Source: Candidatus Roizmanbacteria bacterium
Lineage (GTDB): Bacteria > Patescibacteriota > Microgenomatia > UBA1406 > GWC2-37-13
Direction: 5' to 3'
Length of the DNA stretch: 64,000 nucleotides
NCBI GenBank assembly: GCA_013335175.1
Contig: JAAXWC010000006.1
Location: forward strand, 1-64,000
Part shown: piece after piece, positions 40,751 through 48,863 of the stretch
How the letters are laid out: each line of letters starts with the position of its first letter
How positions within the stretch are numbered: position 1 is the first letter of the stretch
Program-made: the position numbers and the translations under genes
Notes under the pieces: model-generated
Told to the model about the DNA's origin: nothing
What the model saw: only the letters and a program-made list of their open reading frames with translations
Databases searched by the model: none

Positions 40751-41203
40751 TTAACGTTTTGGAGATTGTTTCTGTCGGCGTGCTTTTCCTCCCGTTCCAA
40801 CTTTTCTTCTTTCTCGAACTCGAGGATCACGGGTAAGAAGTCCTTCTGCGCTTAAAAGTGGTTTATAGGTATCGGTATCTACAAGAGTCAATGCACGTGA
40901 AATTCCAAGTATTACTGCATCAAGCTGTCCATTTTTTCCTCCACCTTTTACCAAAATAGATATAGCGAATCTATCATTCGTATTGGTAAGTACTATTGGT
41001 CTCATATACTGTTGCTGTTCTGAAACACTCGCAAATAATGTTGCAATAGGAGAACCATTGGCAATAATTTCACCTGCAGTTATTTTCTTATCTGCTACTG
41101 TAGCGGTTTTATCTTTTCCTGTAATATATAATCGGACTCGGGCAACAGATTCTTTTCTTCGTCCGGTTGCTTCAAAATATTTAAGATTTTTGACTGTTTT
41201 CAT
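40751..41203 (-). CDS. rpsI: Ribosomal protein S9
   Basis: From MKTVKNLKYFEATGRRKESV the product has 150 residues with the S9 hallmarks ATGRRKESVARVRL, GGGKNGQLDAVILGISRAL and a C-terminal basic tail RKVGTGGKARRQKQSPKR whose last Lys-Arg reaches the P-site tRNA in other ribosomes. TACAAT lies 6 nt before this ATG (about 41210-41215), so a separate leaderless message is possible. A GT2 gene follows 3 nt after the stop. Confidence 0.96.
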   Translation of the reverse strand: MKTVKNLKYFEATGRRKESVARVRLYITGKDKTATVADKKITAGEIIANGSPIATLFASVSEQQQYMRPIVLTNTNDRFAISILVKGGGKNGQLDAVILGISRALTLVDTDTYKPLLSAEGLLTRDPRVRERRKVGTGGKARRQKQSPKR

Positions 41204-41233
41204 GAAATCATTGTACAATAAATAGTAATTCTT

Positions 41234-41671
41234 TTATCCATTATCTAACACTTTATCCTTATGTGGGTGGTCAGCACCAGGATAGATAAATAATCGTGCT
41301 AGTCTTCTGTCTCGTAATTTATTTTTTGGAAGCATTCCAGAGACTGCATGTCGTATCAGTTCTGAAGGCTTTCGTTCCATTAACGTTTTATACGGTACTG
41401 CTTTTAAACCTCCTGGATACCCCGAATAATAGGTATAGACCTTTGTATCGGCTTTATTTCCGCTAACTTGAACTTTTTCTGTATTGATAACAACAACAAA
41501 ATCTCCACTATCGAGATTGGGCGAATAGGTTGGCTTATGCTTCCCTTGTAATAATTCAGAAATAATCGTACTCATTCGTCCAAGCACCTGATTATCCAAA
41601 TCAATTACATGCCATGCTCGTTTTATATCTTTTGCAGAAATGGGTTTAGTTGTTTTCGTTAATGCTACCAT
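41234..41671 (-). CDS. rplM: Ribosomal protein L13
   Basis: The 145-residue protein has WHVIDLDNQVLGRMSTIISELL, GDFVVVINTEKVQVSG and YPGGLKAVPYKTLMERKPSELI, with GMLPKNKLRDRRLARLFIYPGADHPH (in parts) at the end, all characteristic of L13. L13 is an early large-subunit assembly protein binding 23S rRNA. It pairs with rpsI downstream, the usual L13-S9 order, 30 nt apart. Confidence 0.97.
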   Translation of the reverse strand: MVALTKTTKPISAKDIKRAWHVIDLDNQVLGRMSTIISELLQGKHKPTYSPNLDSGDFVVVINTEKVQVSGNKADTKVYTYYSGYPGGLKAVPYKTLMERKPSELIRHAVSGMLPKNKLRDRRLARLFIYPGADHPHKDKVLDNG

Positions 41672-41683
41672 ACGTTCAAAAAA

Positions 41684-42151
41684 TTAATTAGTATCAGTTT
41701 CTTTCTTCTTTGTAACACGTTTTTTTGGCTTTTGTTCTTTTTCAATAACTTCTTTTGTTGCTTTTGCTTCTACTACTTCCTCGACCTTAGTAGTAAGTGG
41801 GTGTGCCCATGTTACTTTTGCCATTAAAGCGCCATCAGAATCTCTTTGATTTAATCGAGAAATTCGAACATAGCCTCCCTGGATATCCTTCATAGAAGGC
41901 CCAATTTCGCTAAACATTCGTGCGATAAGCTTCTTGTCGGCAAGAGCAGAAAGCAGAACATTTTTGTTTGCTTCTGATTCCACTTTTGCTTTCTGGACCA
42001 ATCGTTCAACCGTTGTTTTCAACACTTTTGCTTTCGTAATCGTTGTTTCTAATTTTCCATGAGTAAAAAAATTGATCGCCAACTTTCTCACTAATGCACG
42101 ATTAGCGTCTTTTCCGTTATTAAATTTAACTTTAGTTGATTGGTGTAACAT
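41684..42151 (-). CDS. rplQ: Ribosomal protein L17 with C-terminal extension
   Basis: The 155-residue protein starts MLHQSTKVKFNNGKDANRALVRKLAINFF, related to the usual MRHRKAGRKLGR start but more divergent. It has TTITKAKVLKTTVERLVQKAK and GGYVRISRLNQRDSDGALMA as in L17. A Lys/Glu/Thr-rich tail of about 35 residues (EVVEAKATKEVIEKEQKPKKR) extends beyond the usual end. It follows rpoA as in most bacteria, with 27 nt between. Confidence 0.93.
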   Translation of the reverse strand: MLHQSTKVKFNNGKDANRALVRKLAINFFTHGKLETTITKAKVLKTTVERLVQKAKVESEANKNVLLSALADKKLIARMFSEIGPSMKDIQGGYVRISRLNQRDSDGALMAKVTWAHPLTTKVEEVVEAKATKEVIEKEQKPKKRVTKKKETDTN

Positions 42152-42178
42152 GTCTCTAGTTCATCAAAATAGTAATTC

Positions 42179-43105
42179 TTATTTCAATTCGATACCCATT
42201 TTTTTCAATTCTTCATCTATCAGGTCGATGGATTTTCTACCGACACCTTTTAAGACGACTAATTTTTCTCTTCCTTTTTCTACTAAGTCTGCCACAGTTT
42301 CAATATTTTCTCGAAGCAAAGCATTAATAACTCGAGACGGAAGATTGAGTTCGTCAATAATCACATCGTACAATTTAGAATCTGCTTCTTCCTTTTGGGC
42401 AGGAGCAATTTCACCTGTGTTTTTGTGTTCCTCTACATCTTTTGCTGCTAATACATAGGCAAAATGTTTTGACATCATATCGGAAGATGCTTTCAAAGCA
42501 TCGACTGGAGTTACACTTCCATCAGTCCAGACTTCAAGAACAAGTCGTTCAAAATCACTTTTTCGTCCGACGCGTGCATCTTCAACGAGAAAGTTAACTT
42601 TTTTTACTGGTGAAAATGCAGTATCTAACGTGATATATCCTACCTCAGTGTGTTCTTTTTCTTCTGCTGCCACGTATCCAATACCTGTTTCTACAATGGC
42701 ATCAATCTCTAATTTTCCCTTTGGATCGGTTACCTCTGCAATATAAACATCTCCATTTACAACTCCTACTTCGCCGGTAAAATCTTTTGCAAACACTTTT
42801 CCTGGCTTCGTAACAGAAAGTGAAACGTGATATGGACCTTCACCGGTAGCTGCAAAATGCAACTGCTTTAAGTTGAGGATAATATCGAGAACTGATTCTT
42901 TTACTCCCTTAAGGGTTGTAAACAAATGAGGTGCTCCTTCGACTTTAACATAGGCAATCGATGCGCCTGGTAACGAAGAAAGAAGAGTTCTTCTGAGTGC
43001 ATTACCGACACTTTGTGCAAAACTAGGATGTAATGGTTCAAAAATAAAACGAGCATAGGTTTCTGACTGCTCTTCGACTTTGGTTGAAAAAATAGGATCT
43101 GTCAT
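42179..43105 (-). CDS. rpoA: RNA polymerase alpha subunit
   Basis: The 308-residue protein has an N-terminal dimerisation domain with FIFEPLHPSFAQSVGNALRRTLLSSLPGASIAYVKVEG (quoted in pieces) and GEVGVVNGDVYIAEV. A flexible linker (HKNTGEIAPAQKEEADS) leads to the C-terminal domain LNLPSRVINALLRENIETVADL...GVGRKSIDLIDEELKKMGI, the helix-hairpin-helix part that contacts UP elements and activators. It assembles the core RNA polymerase. Context S4-rpoA-L17 is canonical. Confidence 0.97.
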   Translation of the reverse strand: MTDPIFSTKVEEQSETYARFIFEPLHPSFAQSVGNALRRTLLSSLPGASIAYVKVEGAPHLFTTLKGVKESVLDIILNLKQLHFAATGEGPYHVSLSVTKPGKVFAKDFTGEVGVVNGDVYIAEVTDPKGKLEIDAIVETGIGYVAAEEKEHTEVGYITLDTAFSPVKKVNFLVEDARVGRKSDFERLVLEVWTDGSVTPVDALKASSDMMSKHFAYVLAAKDVEEHKNTGEIAPAQKEEADSKLYDVIIDELNLPSRVINALLRENIETVADLVEKGREKLVVLKGVGRKSIDLIDEELKKMGIELK

Positions 43106-43128
43106 AACAAAAGGTAAACTTTTAAATA

Positions 43129-43749
43129 TTATCTCGAGTAATACTCAACTACAAACCGTAAATTAATTTGCTTTTCAAGTATTTCTGAGGTTGGTTCTGC
43201 TGCAAGTTTACCGTGGTCAGCTTTTCGCTCTAACCAGGGTGCAAGAAATTCATCTTTTTTTTCAAGAGCAGCCTCAATTGCAGGAATTTTTTTCGTTTCT
43301 GCTTTCCGGAATCCAATTACGTCTCCCACTTTTACTAGATAGGAAGGAATACTTACTACCTTATCCGCTATAGTAATGTGTTTATGAGAAATAAGCTGAC
43401 GTGATGCTGCTCGAGTAGGAGCAAGTCCTAATCTGTATACAACATTGTCTAATCGTTTTTCAAGTAATTCACTTAAATGAATACTTGTATCTCCAGGTTT
43501 TCGCGCTGCTTTGCTAAAGTATGATTTCAGTTTTGTTTCAGTCAGTCCAAACATAAATCGCAATTTCTGTTTTTCTCTGAGCTGTCGACCGTACTCTGAA
43601 ATTTTTCTACGACCTTTTGTTCCATGTTGTCCTGGCAATACCGTTAATTTTTTTAATAACGTTGCCTGACTTTTGGAACCGGGTGTTTTTAATCCCAGAT
43701 CCATGCCTTCTCTTCGTGCAACTTTGTTTTTAGAACCTGTGTACCTCAT
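43129..43749 (-). CDS. rpsD: Ribosomal protein S4
   Basis: The 206-residue protein has the S4 core: KQKLRFMFGLTETKLKSYF, LLEKRLDNVVYRLGLAPTRAASRQLISHKHITIADKVV (quoted partly) with the S4 RNA-binding fold, and ends INLRFVVEYYSR, close to the usual INLIVELYSR. The N-terminal region lacks the zinc-type CxxC seen in some bacteria. It is a primary 16S rRNA binder. Gene order S13-S11-S4-rpoA is intact. Confidence 0.97.
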   Translation of the reverse strand: MRYTGSKNKVARREGMDLGLKTPGSKSQATLLKKLTVLPGQHGTKGRRKISEYGRQLREKQKLRFMFGLTETKLKSYFSKAARKPGDTSIHLSELLEKRLDNVVYRLGLAPTRAASRQLISHKHITIADKVVSIPSYLVKVGDVIGFRKAETKKIPAIEAALEKKDEFLAPWLERKADHGKLAAEPTSEILEKQINLRFVVEYYSR

Positions 43750-43774
43750 ATTCGTAACATTATAAATTTAAAAA

Positions 43775-44149
43775 TTAAACACGTCGTACTTTTGGTGGGC
43801 GCACACCGTTATGGGGAACGGGTGTCATGTCCACAATTCGTTCAATGTCTAAATCTGCGCCTTTAATAACCCGCATCGCTGCTTCACGTCCTGGACCAAT
43901 CCCTTTGACAAAAACATCTACGCGAATCAGACCATAATCATTAATTGCTTTTTTCACTGCATTATCTGTAGTAACGGTAGCGGCATACGGGGTTGATTTT
44001 CGTGTTCCAGAAAACCCATACATTCCGCAGGAACTCACCACAATTGGCTGCCCTTTTTCGTCAGATACCGTAACAATTGTGTTGTTAAAAGTTGCGGTGA
44101 TATAAATATTGCCTTTTTCAACGGTACGAGATGTTTTTTTCTTTTTCAT
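43775..44149 (-). CDS. rpsK: Ribosomal protein S11
   Basis: The 124-residue protein has NIYITATFNNTIVTVSDEKG, SSCGMYGFSGTRKSTPYAA and GPGREAAMRVIKGADLDIERIVDMTPVPHNGVRPPKVRRV (in pieces), all diagnostic for S11, part of the small-subunit platform near the mRNA exit. Length and termini are normal. It has a 19-nt gap from rpsM and 25 nt to rpsD. Confidence 0.98.
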   Translation of the reverse strand: MKKKKTSRTVEKGNIYITATFNNTIVTVSDEKGQPIVVSSCGMYGFSGTRKSTPYAATVTTDNAVKKAINDYGLIRVDVFVKGIGPGREAAMRVIKGADLDIERIVDMTPVPHNGVRPPKVRRV

Positions 44150-44168
44150 ATATAAATATTAAATGCTA

Positions 44169-44585
44169 TTATTTTTTTGCTGATTGCTGTTTTGCTTGCT
44201 CCAATTTTGCCCATACTTCTTTTGTAAGTGCTCCGACTGTTCGTTTCTTACCTTTTTTGGTACGAGCATTCGATTTCGTTCGCTGACCATTCACAGGTAA
44301 TCCATGAACATGACGTGATCCTCGGTATGAACCAATTTCCTTTAAGCGTTTTACATTATCAGTTATTTCTTCTCGTAAATCTCCTTCTAGCTTATAATTC
44401 TTTTCCAGAACCGCGGTAATTTTTTTCAATTCATCCTCTTTTAAATCTTTTACACGTACAGACAAATCTACACCTGCTTGCGTAAGTACTTTTTTTGCAG
44501 AAGTCCAACCTATACCATAGAGTAAGGTTAAAGCATAATCAATGCGTTGTTGTTCGGGAAGTTGAAGACCGAGTATTCGTGCCAT
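44169..44585 (-). CDS. rpsM: Ribosomal protein S13
   Basis: The 138-residue protein has the S13 start MARILGLQLPEQQRIDYALTLLYGIG (in part), the helix-two-turn-helix WTSAKKVLTQAGVDL, and GSYRGSRHVHGLPVNGQRTKSNARTKKGKK (pieces), the tRNA-contacting tail. The C-terminal tail KRTVGALTKEVWAKLEQAKQQSAKK is about 15 residues longer than usual. It sits in the head of the small subunit. Upstream lies rpmJ. Confidence 0.97.
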   Translation of the reverse strand: MARILGLQLPEQQRIDYALTLLYGIGWTSAKKVLTQAGVDLSVRVKDLKEDELKKITAVLEKNYKLEGDLREEITDNVKRLKEIGSYRGSRHVHGLPVNGQRTKSNARTKKGKKRTVGALTKEVWAKLEQAKQQSAKK

Positions 44586-44625
44586 CTTGGTAATTTTATA
44601 TAATAAAAATAATAATTATATCTAC

Positions 44626-44739
44626 TTATCCCTGACGTTGCTTGTGTTTTGTATTCGTACAGGTAATATACAGTTTTCCTCTTCGTTTGACCATTTTGCA
44701 ATGGCTACATAGTTTTTTAATAGATGATTGTATATGCAT
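44626..44739 (-). CDS. rpmJ: Ribosomal protein L36
   Basis: This 37-residue protein is encoded between infA and rpsM. It reads MHIQSSIKKLCSHCKMVKRR and goes on to the end TNTKHKQRQG, with the L36 zinc ligand pattern: Cys11-x-x-Cys14, then Cys27 and His32. The start differs from the usual MKVRPSVKK by two to three residues. It lies only 2 nt downstream of infA. L36 stabilises the large-subunit core. Confidence 0.95.
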   Translation of the reverse strand: MHIQSSIKKLCSHCKMVKRRGKLYITCTNTKHKQRQG

Positions 44740-44741
44740 AG

Positions 44742-44963
44742 TTATTTTCTGAATATAATTCTCCCTCGATTCAAATCGTATGGAGTAATCTCAATACGGA
44801 CCTTATCTCCGGGCAAAATTTTAATATAATTTTTTCTCATTTTGCCTGAAAGATAACACATGATAATTTTATCATTTTCTAGCAATTTTACACGGAATAA
44901 TGTATTTGGTAAATTTTCTATTACTTCACCATCTACTACTATTTCATGATCCTCTTCTGCCAT
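44742..44963 (-). CDS. infA: Translation initiation factor IF-1
   Basis: The 73-residue OB-fold protein has [43 protein letters not shown] (quoted in pieces), matching IF-1 (usual: G-x-V-x-E-x-L-P-N-x-x-F-x-V). It occupies the ribosomal A site during initiation. TACAAT lies 9 nt before the ATG (44973-44978). No Shine-Dalgarno sequence is present, as for most genes of this block. Confidence 0.96.
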   Translation of the reverse strand: MAEEDHEIVVDGEVIENLPNTLFRVKLLENDKIIMCYLSGKMRKNYIKILPGDKVRIEITPYDLNRGRIIFRK

Positions 44964-44986
44964 AAGGTTACTATTGTATCACAAAT

Positions 44987-45739
44987 TTATGTCAATATGT
45001 GGGCATTTTTATCTGTCAGTGCCACTGTCTTCTCAAAACAGGCAGACAAACTCCCATCTTTCGTAACTAAGGACCAACTATCGCCCTTTTCATGCGCAAT
45101 ATCTTCACTTCCTTTGGAATAAATGATTTCTATGGCGATAACTAATCCGGGTTTCATGACGATTGTTTTCTCTACTGGTTTCTCTACATATCCAAAAACA
45201 TACGGATCTTCGTGCAAATCCCGCCCAATTCCATGTCCGGTAAGATCATGAAGGGTAAAATAGCCATGACCGTAAATTTCATCTTCTATAACCTTCGAAA
45301 TTTCTCCCAAATGATTGCCCGGCTTTGCCTTTGCGATTGCTTTTTCCAACGTGTTCTTTCCAACCTGTAAAAAGTGCTTCGTATCTTCGTCTGTTTCTCC
45401 ACCGATTACAATGGTATCTGCATAATCTGTATGAAATCCTTTGTAAAAAACTCCAATGTCCACCGTCAAAACCTCTCCTTTTTTGAGAATCCGCTTTGAA
45501 GGTCGAGTATGAACCACCTGATCACCGATAGGTACACAGGTAGTCCACGTATATCCGGGGACCCGTTTAAACGACGAACTCCCCCCTTGTTTTATAATCA
45601 ACTCTTCTGCTTTTCGATCTACCTCCTGCGTGGTCATCCCTTCTTGAATCCAAGGCATCAACTCATCTACCACTGCTCGTAGCCGTTTTCCTCCTTCTTT
45701 CATAATTTCAATTTCTTCTTTTGTTTTATAGTGAATCAT
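44987..45739 (-). CDS. map: Methionine aminopeptidase type I
   Basis: The 250-residue enzyme removes the initiator Met. Metal ligands are present in order: Asp in VDIGVFYKGFHTDYADT (both Asp), His in HGIGRDLHEDP, Glu in AIEIIYSKG and Glu in SACFEKTVAL; the substrate-side His is in VHTRPSKR. It is a little divergent (IEIIYSKGS instead of IEP). Position between adk and infA is the classical one in Gram-positive bacteria. Confidence 0.96.
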   Translation of the reverse strand: MIHYKTKEEIEIMKEGGKRLRAVVDELMPWIQEGMTTQEVDRKAEELIIKQGGSSSFKRVPGYTWTTCVPIGDQVVHTRPSKRILKKGEVLTVDIGVFYKGFHTDYADTIVIGGETDEDTKHFLQVGKNTLEKAIAKAKPGNHLGEISKVIEDEIYGHGYFTLHDLTGHGIGRDLHEDPYVFGYVEKPVEKTIVMKPGLVIAIEIIYSKGSEDIAHEKGDSWSLVTKDGSLSACFEKTVALTDKNAHILT

Positions 45740-45746
45740 ATCATTG

Positions 45747-46871
45747 TTATGAAAAATATACTGCTCGGTACGCTTCTTCTAATTTATCAAATAGTTCATC
45801 TTTTGAGTAATTATTCTTAATTAAAAAATCTGCAAATGCAATTGTTGGTCCCATATTTGTACGGATAACTTCATCCATATCACGGTCTTCTCCATAAAAA
45901 CCAGCTCTATCTTTCCGCTGTGAAAGACGTTTATACCGTAACGTTTTATCTGCAAATAATGAGATTATTTTAATTTTCACTTCAGGGAATTCTTGTTTCA
46001 AATATATATATTCCTCCCAAGAACGTAATCCGTCTATAATTAGTACTTTGCTATTTTTAAGTGCATCTTCAATCTTATTTTTATTCATTACTGCCAAAGC
46101 CTGGTTTCCATACTGTTCCCTCAATCCTTCCCGCAGTTTTTTATGAACTTCTTCTGTATGCGCAAGCCCTTGATTATCTACCAAATCATTGATTATCTTT
46201 CCAAAACTAATGACCGGTAATTTTTTTGCCTTGAAAAAATCAGCTGCTTCGGTTTTTCCGCTTCCAGGGAGACCAACAATCGCAATAATTGATTTTTTCT
46301 TTTGTTCCCACGTCTTAACTTCGTCTGCTACAACCTGTCGCCCCAAACTTTTTAGAATTTCATCGTTCACTTCCTCGATACTCTTTGATCCATCTATCTC
46401 TATAAGTATCCCTTTTTCTCGGTAATACTGAACTACTGGCTCTGTTACCGTATGAAAGAGCTCAATACGTTTAATGATAGCCTGAAGGGTATTATCATCT
46501 CGATTTTCATTGCGATATGCAAGACGCCAAAGGGCTTCTTTATCGTCTAACTCTATACAAACTACATGATCTACATTGTTTACAAACTGTTCACACTGAG
46601 CAATAGTTCGCGGAAAACCGTCTAAAATATACCCTTTTTTATATTCTGGACGTGATAGATATGAATTAACAATCTCTATCGTTTTATCATCTGGGATAAG
46701 GATCCCGGCGTTAATTAATTCTTTGAGGTATCTTCCTAGTTTCGTTTTTTCCTTCGCTATCTCTCGAAAAATATGCCCTGTCGAGAGATATGGAATCTTA
46801 AATTGCTTTGATAATAGGTTACCTTGGGTGGATTTACCCGCCCCCTGAATCCCCATCAAGACAAGTTTCAT
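45747..46871 (-). CDS. adk: Adenylate kinase fused to a second P-loop kinase domain
   Basis: Residues 1-180 are a short-LID adenylate kinase: P-loop GIQGAGKST (7-15), STGHIFRE (AMP site), GYILDGFPRTIAQCEQF and a very short LID (LAYRNENRDDN). It converts ATP + AMP to 2 ADP. Residues 190-374 form a second domain with P-loop IAIVGLPGSGKTEAADF (about 195-211), ISFGKIINDL, LREGLREQYGNQALAV and VLIIDGLRSWEEY. This second part resembles UPF0200/dephospho-CoA-kinase-like NTPases of Archaea, better than canonical CoaE. No linker disorder is evident. It stands between secY/rpmG and map, where adk normally is. Whether the second domain is a kinase for dephospho-CoA or a nucleotide is unproven. Confidence 0.88.
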   Translation of the reverse strand: MKLVLMGIQGAGKSTQGNLLSKQFKIPYLSTGHIFREIAKEKTKLGRYLKELINAGILIPDDKTIEIVNSYLSRPEYKKGYILDGFPRTIAQCEQFVNNVDHVVCIELDDKEALWRLAYRNENRDDNTLQAIIKRIELFHTVTEPVVQYYREKGILIEIDGSKSIEEVNDEILKSLGRQVVADEVKTWEQKKKSIIAIVGLPGSGKTEAADFFKAKKLPVISFGKIINDLVDNQGLAHTEEVHKKLREGLREQYGNQALAVMNKNKIEDALKNSKVLIIDGLRSWEEYIYLKQEFPEVKIKIISLFADKTLRYKRLSQRKDRAGFYGEDRDMDEVIRTNMGPTIAFADFLIKNNYSKDELFDKLEEAYRAVYFS

Positions 46872-46913
46872 AGTGTTTCGGAACTAGTAATTACATACCA
46901 ATCAAGCTGCTTT

Positions 46914-47087
46914 TTAGTCCAGCTTTTTCTTTTCCTTGTGTTCAGTATGCTTTCTACATTTATTGCAATACTTATTTAACTTCAGTGCGCCAGTGGTATT
47001 TATTTTATTTTTATCTACCACATAATTCTGTTTATCGCAAACAGTACAGATTAATCCAACCAGGATTCGTGAGCTTTTTTTTGCCAT
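46914..47087 (-). CDS. rpmG: Ribosomal protein L33
   Basis: The 57-residue protein begins MAKKSSRILVGLICTVCDKQ and contains NYVVDKNKINTTGALKLNKY then CNKCRKHTEHKEKKK. The two C-x-x-C pairs (CTVC at 14-17, CNKC at 41-44) and the T-x-KN/T-x-x-L-KLNKYC pattern identify zinc-binding L33. It is at the E site of the large subunit. Its position between secY and adk, rather than with tRNA/secE-nusG genes, is unusual. Confidence 0.93.
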   Translation of the reverse strand: MAKKSSRILVGLICTVCDKQNYVVDKNKINTTGALKLNKYCNKCRKHTEHKEKKKLD

Positions 47088-47114
47088 AGGTGTAAAAAAC
47101 TAAATAACAATAGA

Positions 47115-48401
47115 TTACTTTACAAACTTTTCGTAACTCTTCATTACCAACTGAGACTCAACTGTTTTGAATGTTTCTAAAACAACTGAAACAATAATGA
47201 GAATTCCGGTGCCACCAATGATAAGACTATCAATGCCTGTTACTTTCGAAACGATTGCAGGCAGAATAGCTATTATACCTAAAAATAGCGCGCCAAGTGT
47301 AGTAATTTTATAGAGAATTTTTTCTAAATATTGTTTTGTGGCTAATCCGGGGCGAATGCCAGGGATAAATCCACCGTGTTTTTGAATTTCTTCTGCAATT
47401 TTTTGTGGATTAAAAATAATTACGGTGTAGAAAAAAGTAAACGCGATAACAAGTATAAAATAGAAAAAATTATAAAAGAAACCCGACGGATTAAATGCGG
47501 ATGCTAAAAAATGCGCAACCGCGGCAACTACAGGAATTTTCGAATACTGGAAGAAATTGCCAATGAGTTGAGGAAACAACACAAATGAAACTGCGAAAAT
47601 AATTGGGATAACTCCCGCCTGATTTAATTTTAAAGGAAGGTAATTCGTTTGTGCCTGATACATTTTATTTCCCTTAATCCGCTTTGCATAGTAAACAGGA
47701 ATACGACGAACGGCCTGATTAATAAACACGACAGCGGCGATAACAATTATTCCCAAAACTGCAAAAATAACAAAATTAAAAATGAGATCCTGGTTAATGG
47801 TACTTACCGTCTTGCCAAAGACCACCGGAATTCTACCGACAATCCCTGCAAAAATAAGCAGCGAAATACCATTCCCTAATCCAAATTCCGATATAAGTTC
47901 TCCGAACCAAACCAAAATAAACGTACCTGCAACAAGCGTAACCATGAACGATACGAACTCTATCGGATTGAGATTACCAATAACATGCTGATTTTTTAAT
48001 AAAACATAAATTCCCACAGCTTGCACAAATGTCAGTGGAACAGTTAACATGCGAGTATATTGATTGATTTTAAATTTACCATAATCCCCCTCTTTCGCCA
48101 ACTGTTCTAATTTAGGAAAAACTACCGTTAACAACTGCATAATGATCGATGCATTAATGTATGGATTCAGACCTAGAGCCATAACCGAGAAGTTGATGAG
48201 GGTTCCTCCCGAGAAAATATCTAGAAGGGATAAAAATTGATTTTGTGCAAACAATGCTTTCAGTTGAACCAGGTTTATTGCAGGTACGGGTAAAAAAGCA
48301 AATAATCGAAACGCTGCAAAAATAAGAAGGGTAATAATTAGTTTCCGTTTTAACTGCGGATCGTTGAGAAGAAGTCTTATTTTATCAACAATATATTTCA
48401 T
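47115..48401 (-). CDS. secY: Preprotein translocase subunit SecY
   Basis: The 428-residue protein has ten hydrophobic helices as expected for the translocation channel. Family features are FFYFLLVIAFTFFYT-like helix 8, GGFIPGIRPGLATKQYLEKI (cytoplasmic loop that contacts SecA and ribosome) and GLGNGISLLIFAGIVGRIP. The plug-region stretch SGGTLINFSVMALGLNPYINASIIMQLL (in parts) is also clear. It is 2 nt downstream of L15, as in the spc operon. It should carry all secreted proteins noted in this window. Confidence 0.97.
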   Translation of the reverse strand: MKYIVDKIRLLLNDPQLKRKLIITLLIFAAFRLFAFLPVPAINLVQLKALFAQNQFLSLLDIFSGGTLINFSVMALGLNPYINASIIMQLLTVVFPKLEQLAKEGDYGKFKINQYTRMLTVPLTFVQAVGIYVLLKNQHVIGNLNPIEFVSFMVTLVAGTFILVWFGELISEFGLGNGISLLIFAGIVGRIPVVFGKTVSTINQDLIFNFVIFAVLGIIVIAAVVFINQAVRRIPVYYAKRIKGNKMYQAQTNYLPLKLNQAGVIPIIFAVSFVLFPQLIGNFFQYSKIPVVAAVAHFLASAFNPSGFFYNFFYFILVIAFTFFYTVIIFNPQKIAEEIQKHGGFIPGIRPGLATKQYLEKILYKITTLGALFLGIIAILPAIVSKVTGIDSLIIGGTGILIIVSVVLETFKTVESQLVMKSYEKFVK

Positions 48402-48403
48402 GA

Positions 48404-48847
48404 TTATTGTACCTCTCCACCTAATTCTTCGATACGTTTCTTAGCCGACTGAGAAACTGGTAATACGACTATAAGTTTTTTTTCCAGTTTTCCCGTCGAT
48501 AATACTTTCACACTTACTTCCTTACTCCCAATAGTGATAAGTTTTTTATCAAGCAAAGCCTGCATATCAACAATGGCTCCGTCTTCAAACATATTTAAGT
48601 GAGTGAAGGTAATAATTTCTGGTTTTTCTACAAAAGACTTATTGCGTCCCTTTCCACGAAGGAGCGGGAATCGTTTTACCATTCTTCCCTGTCCACCTTC
48701 AAAATGGAGTGGTATATTTTCGCGCGCAGCCTGATGACGAGTGGTTCCTCGTGTTGATTTTGCACCTTTTCCCGATCCTGCTCCACGACCAACTCGTTTC
48801 TTTTTTGGTTCAACTGTTTTGGGAAGCTGTGATAAAAATGCATTCAT
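48404..48847 (-). CDS. rplO: Ribosomal protein L15
   Basis: The 147-residue protein has KKKRVGRGAGSGKGAKSTRGTTRHQA (quoted in part), HFEGGQGRMVKRFPLLRGKG and ends VSQSAKKRIEELGGEV, all typical of L15, which binds late in 50S assembly. It follows S5 directly, 16 nt after it, with no L30 gene in between. Confidence 0.97.
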   Translation of the reverse strand: MNAFLSQLPKTVEPKKKRVGRGAGSGKGAKSTRGTTRHQAARENIPLHFEGGQGRMVKRFPLLRGKGRNKSFVEKPEIITFTHLNMFEDGAIVDMQALLDKKLITIGSKEVSVKVLSTGKLEKKLIVVLPVSQSAKKRIEELGGEVQ

Positions 48848-48863
48848 AGGTATAATCTAATAT

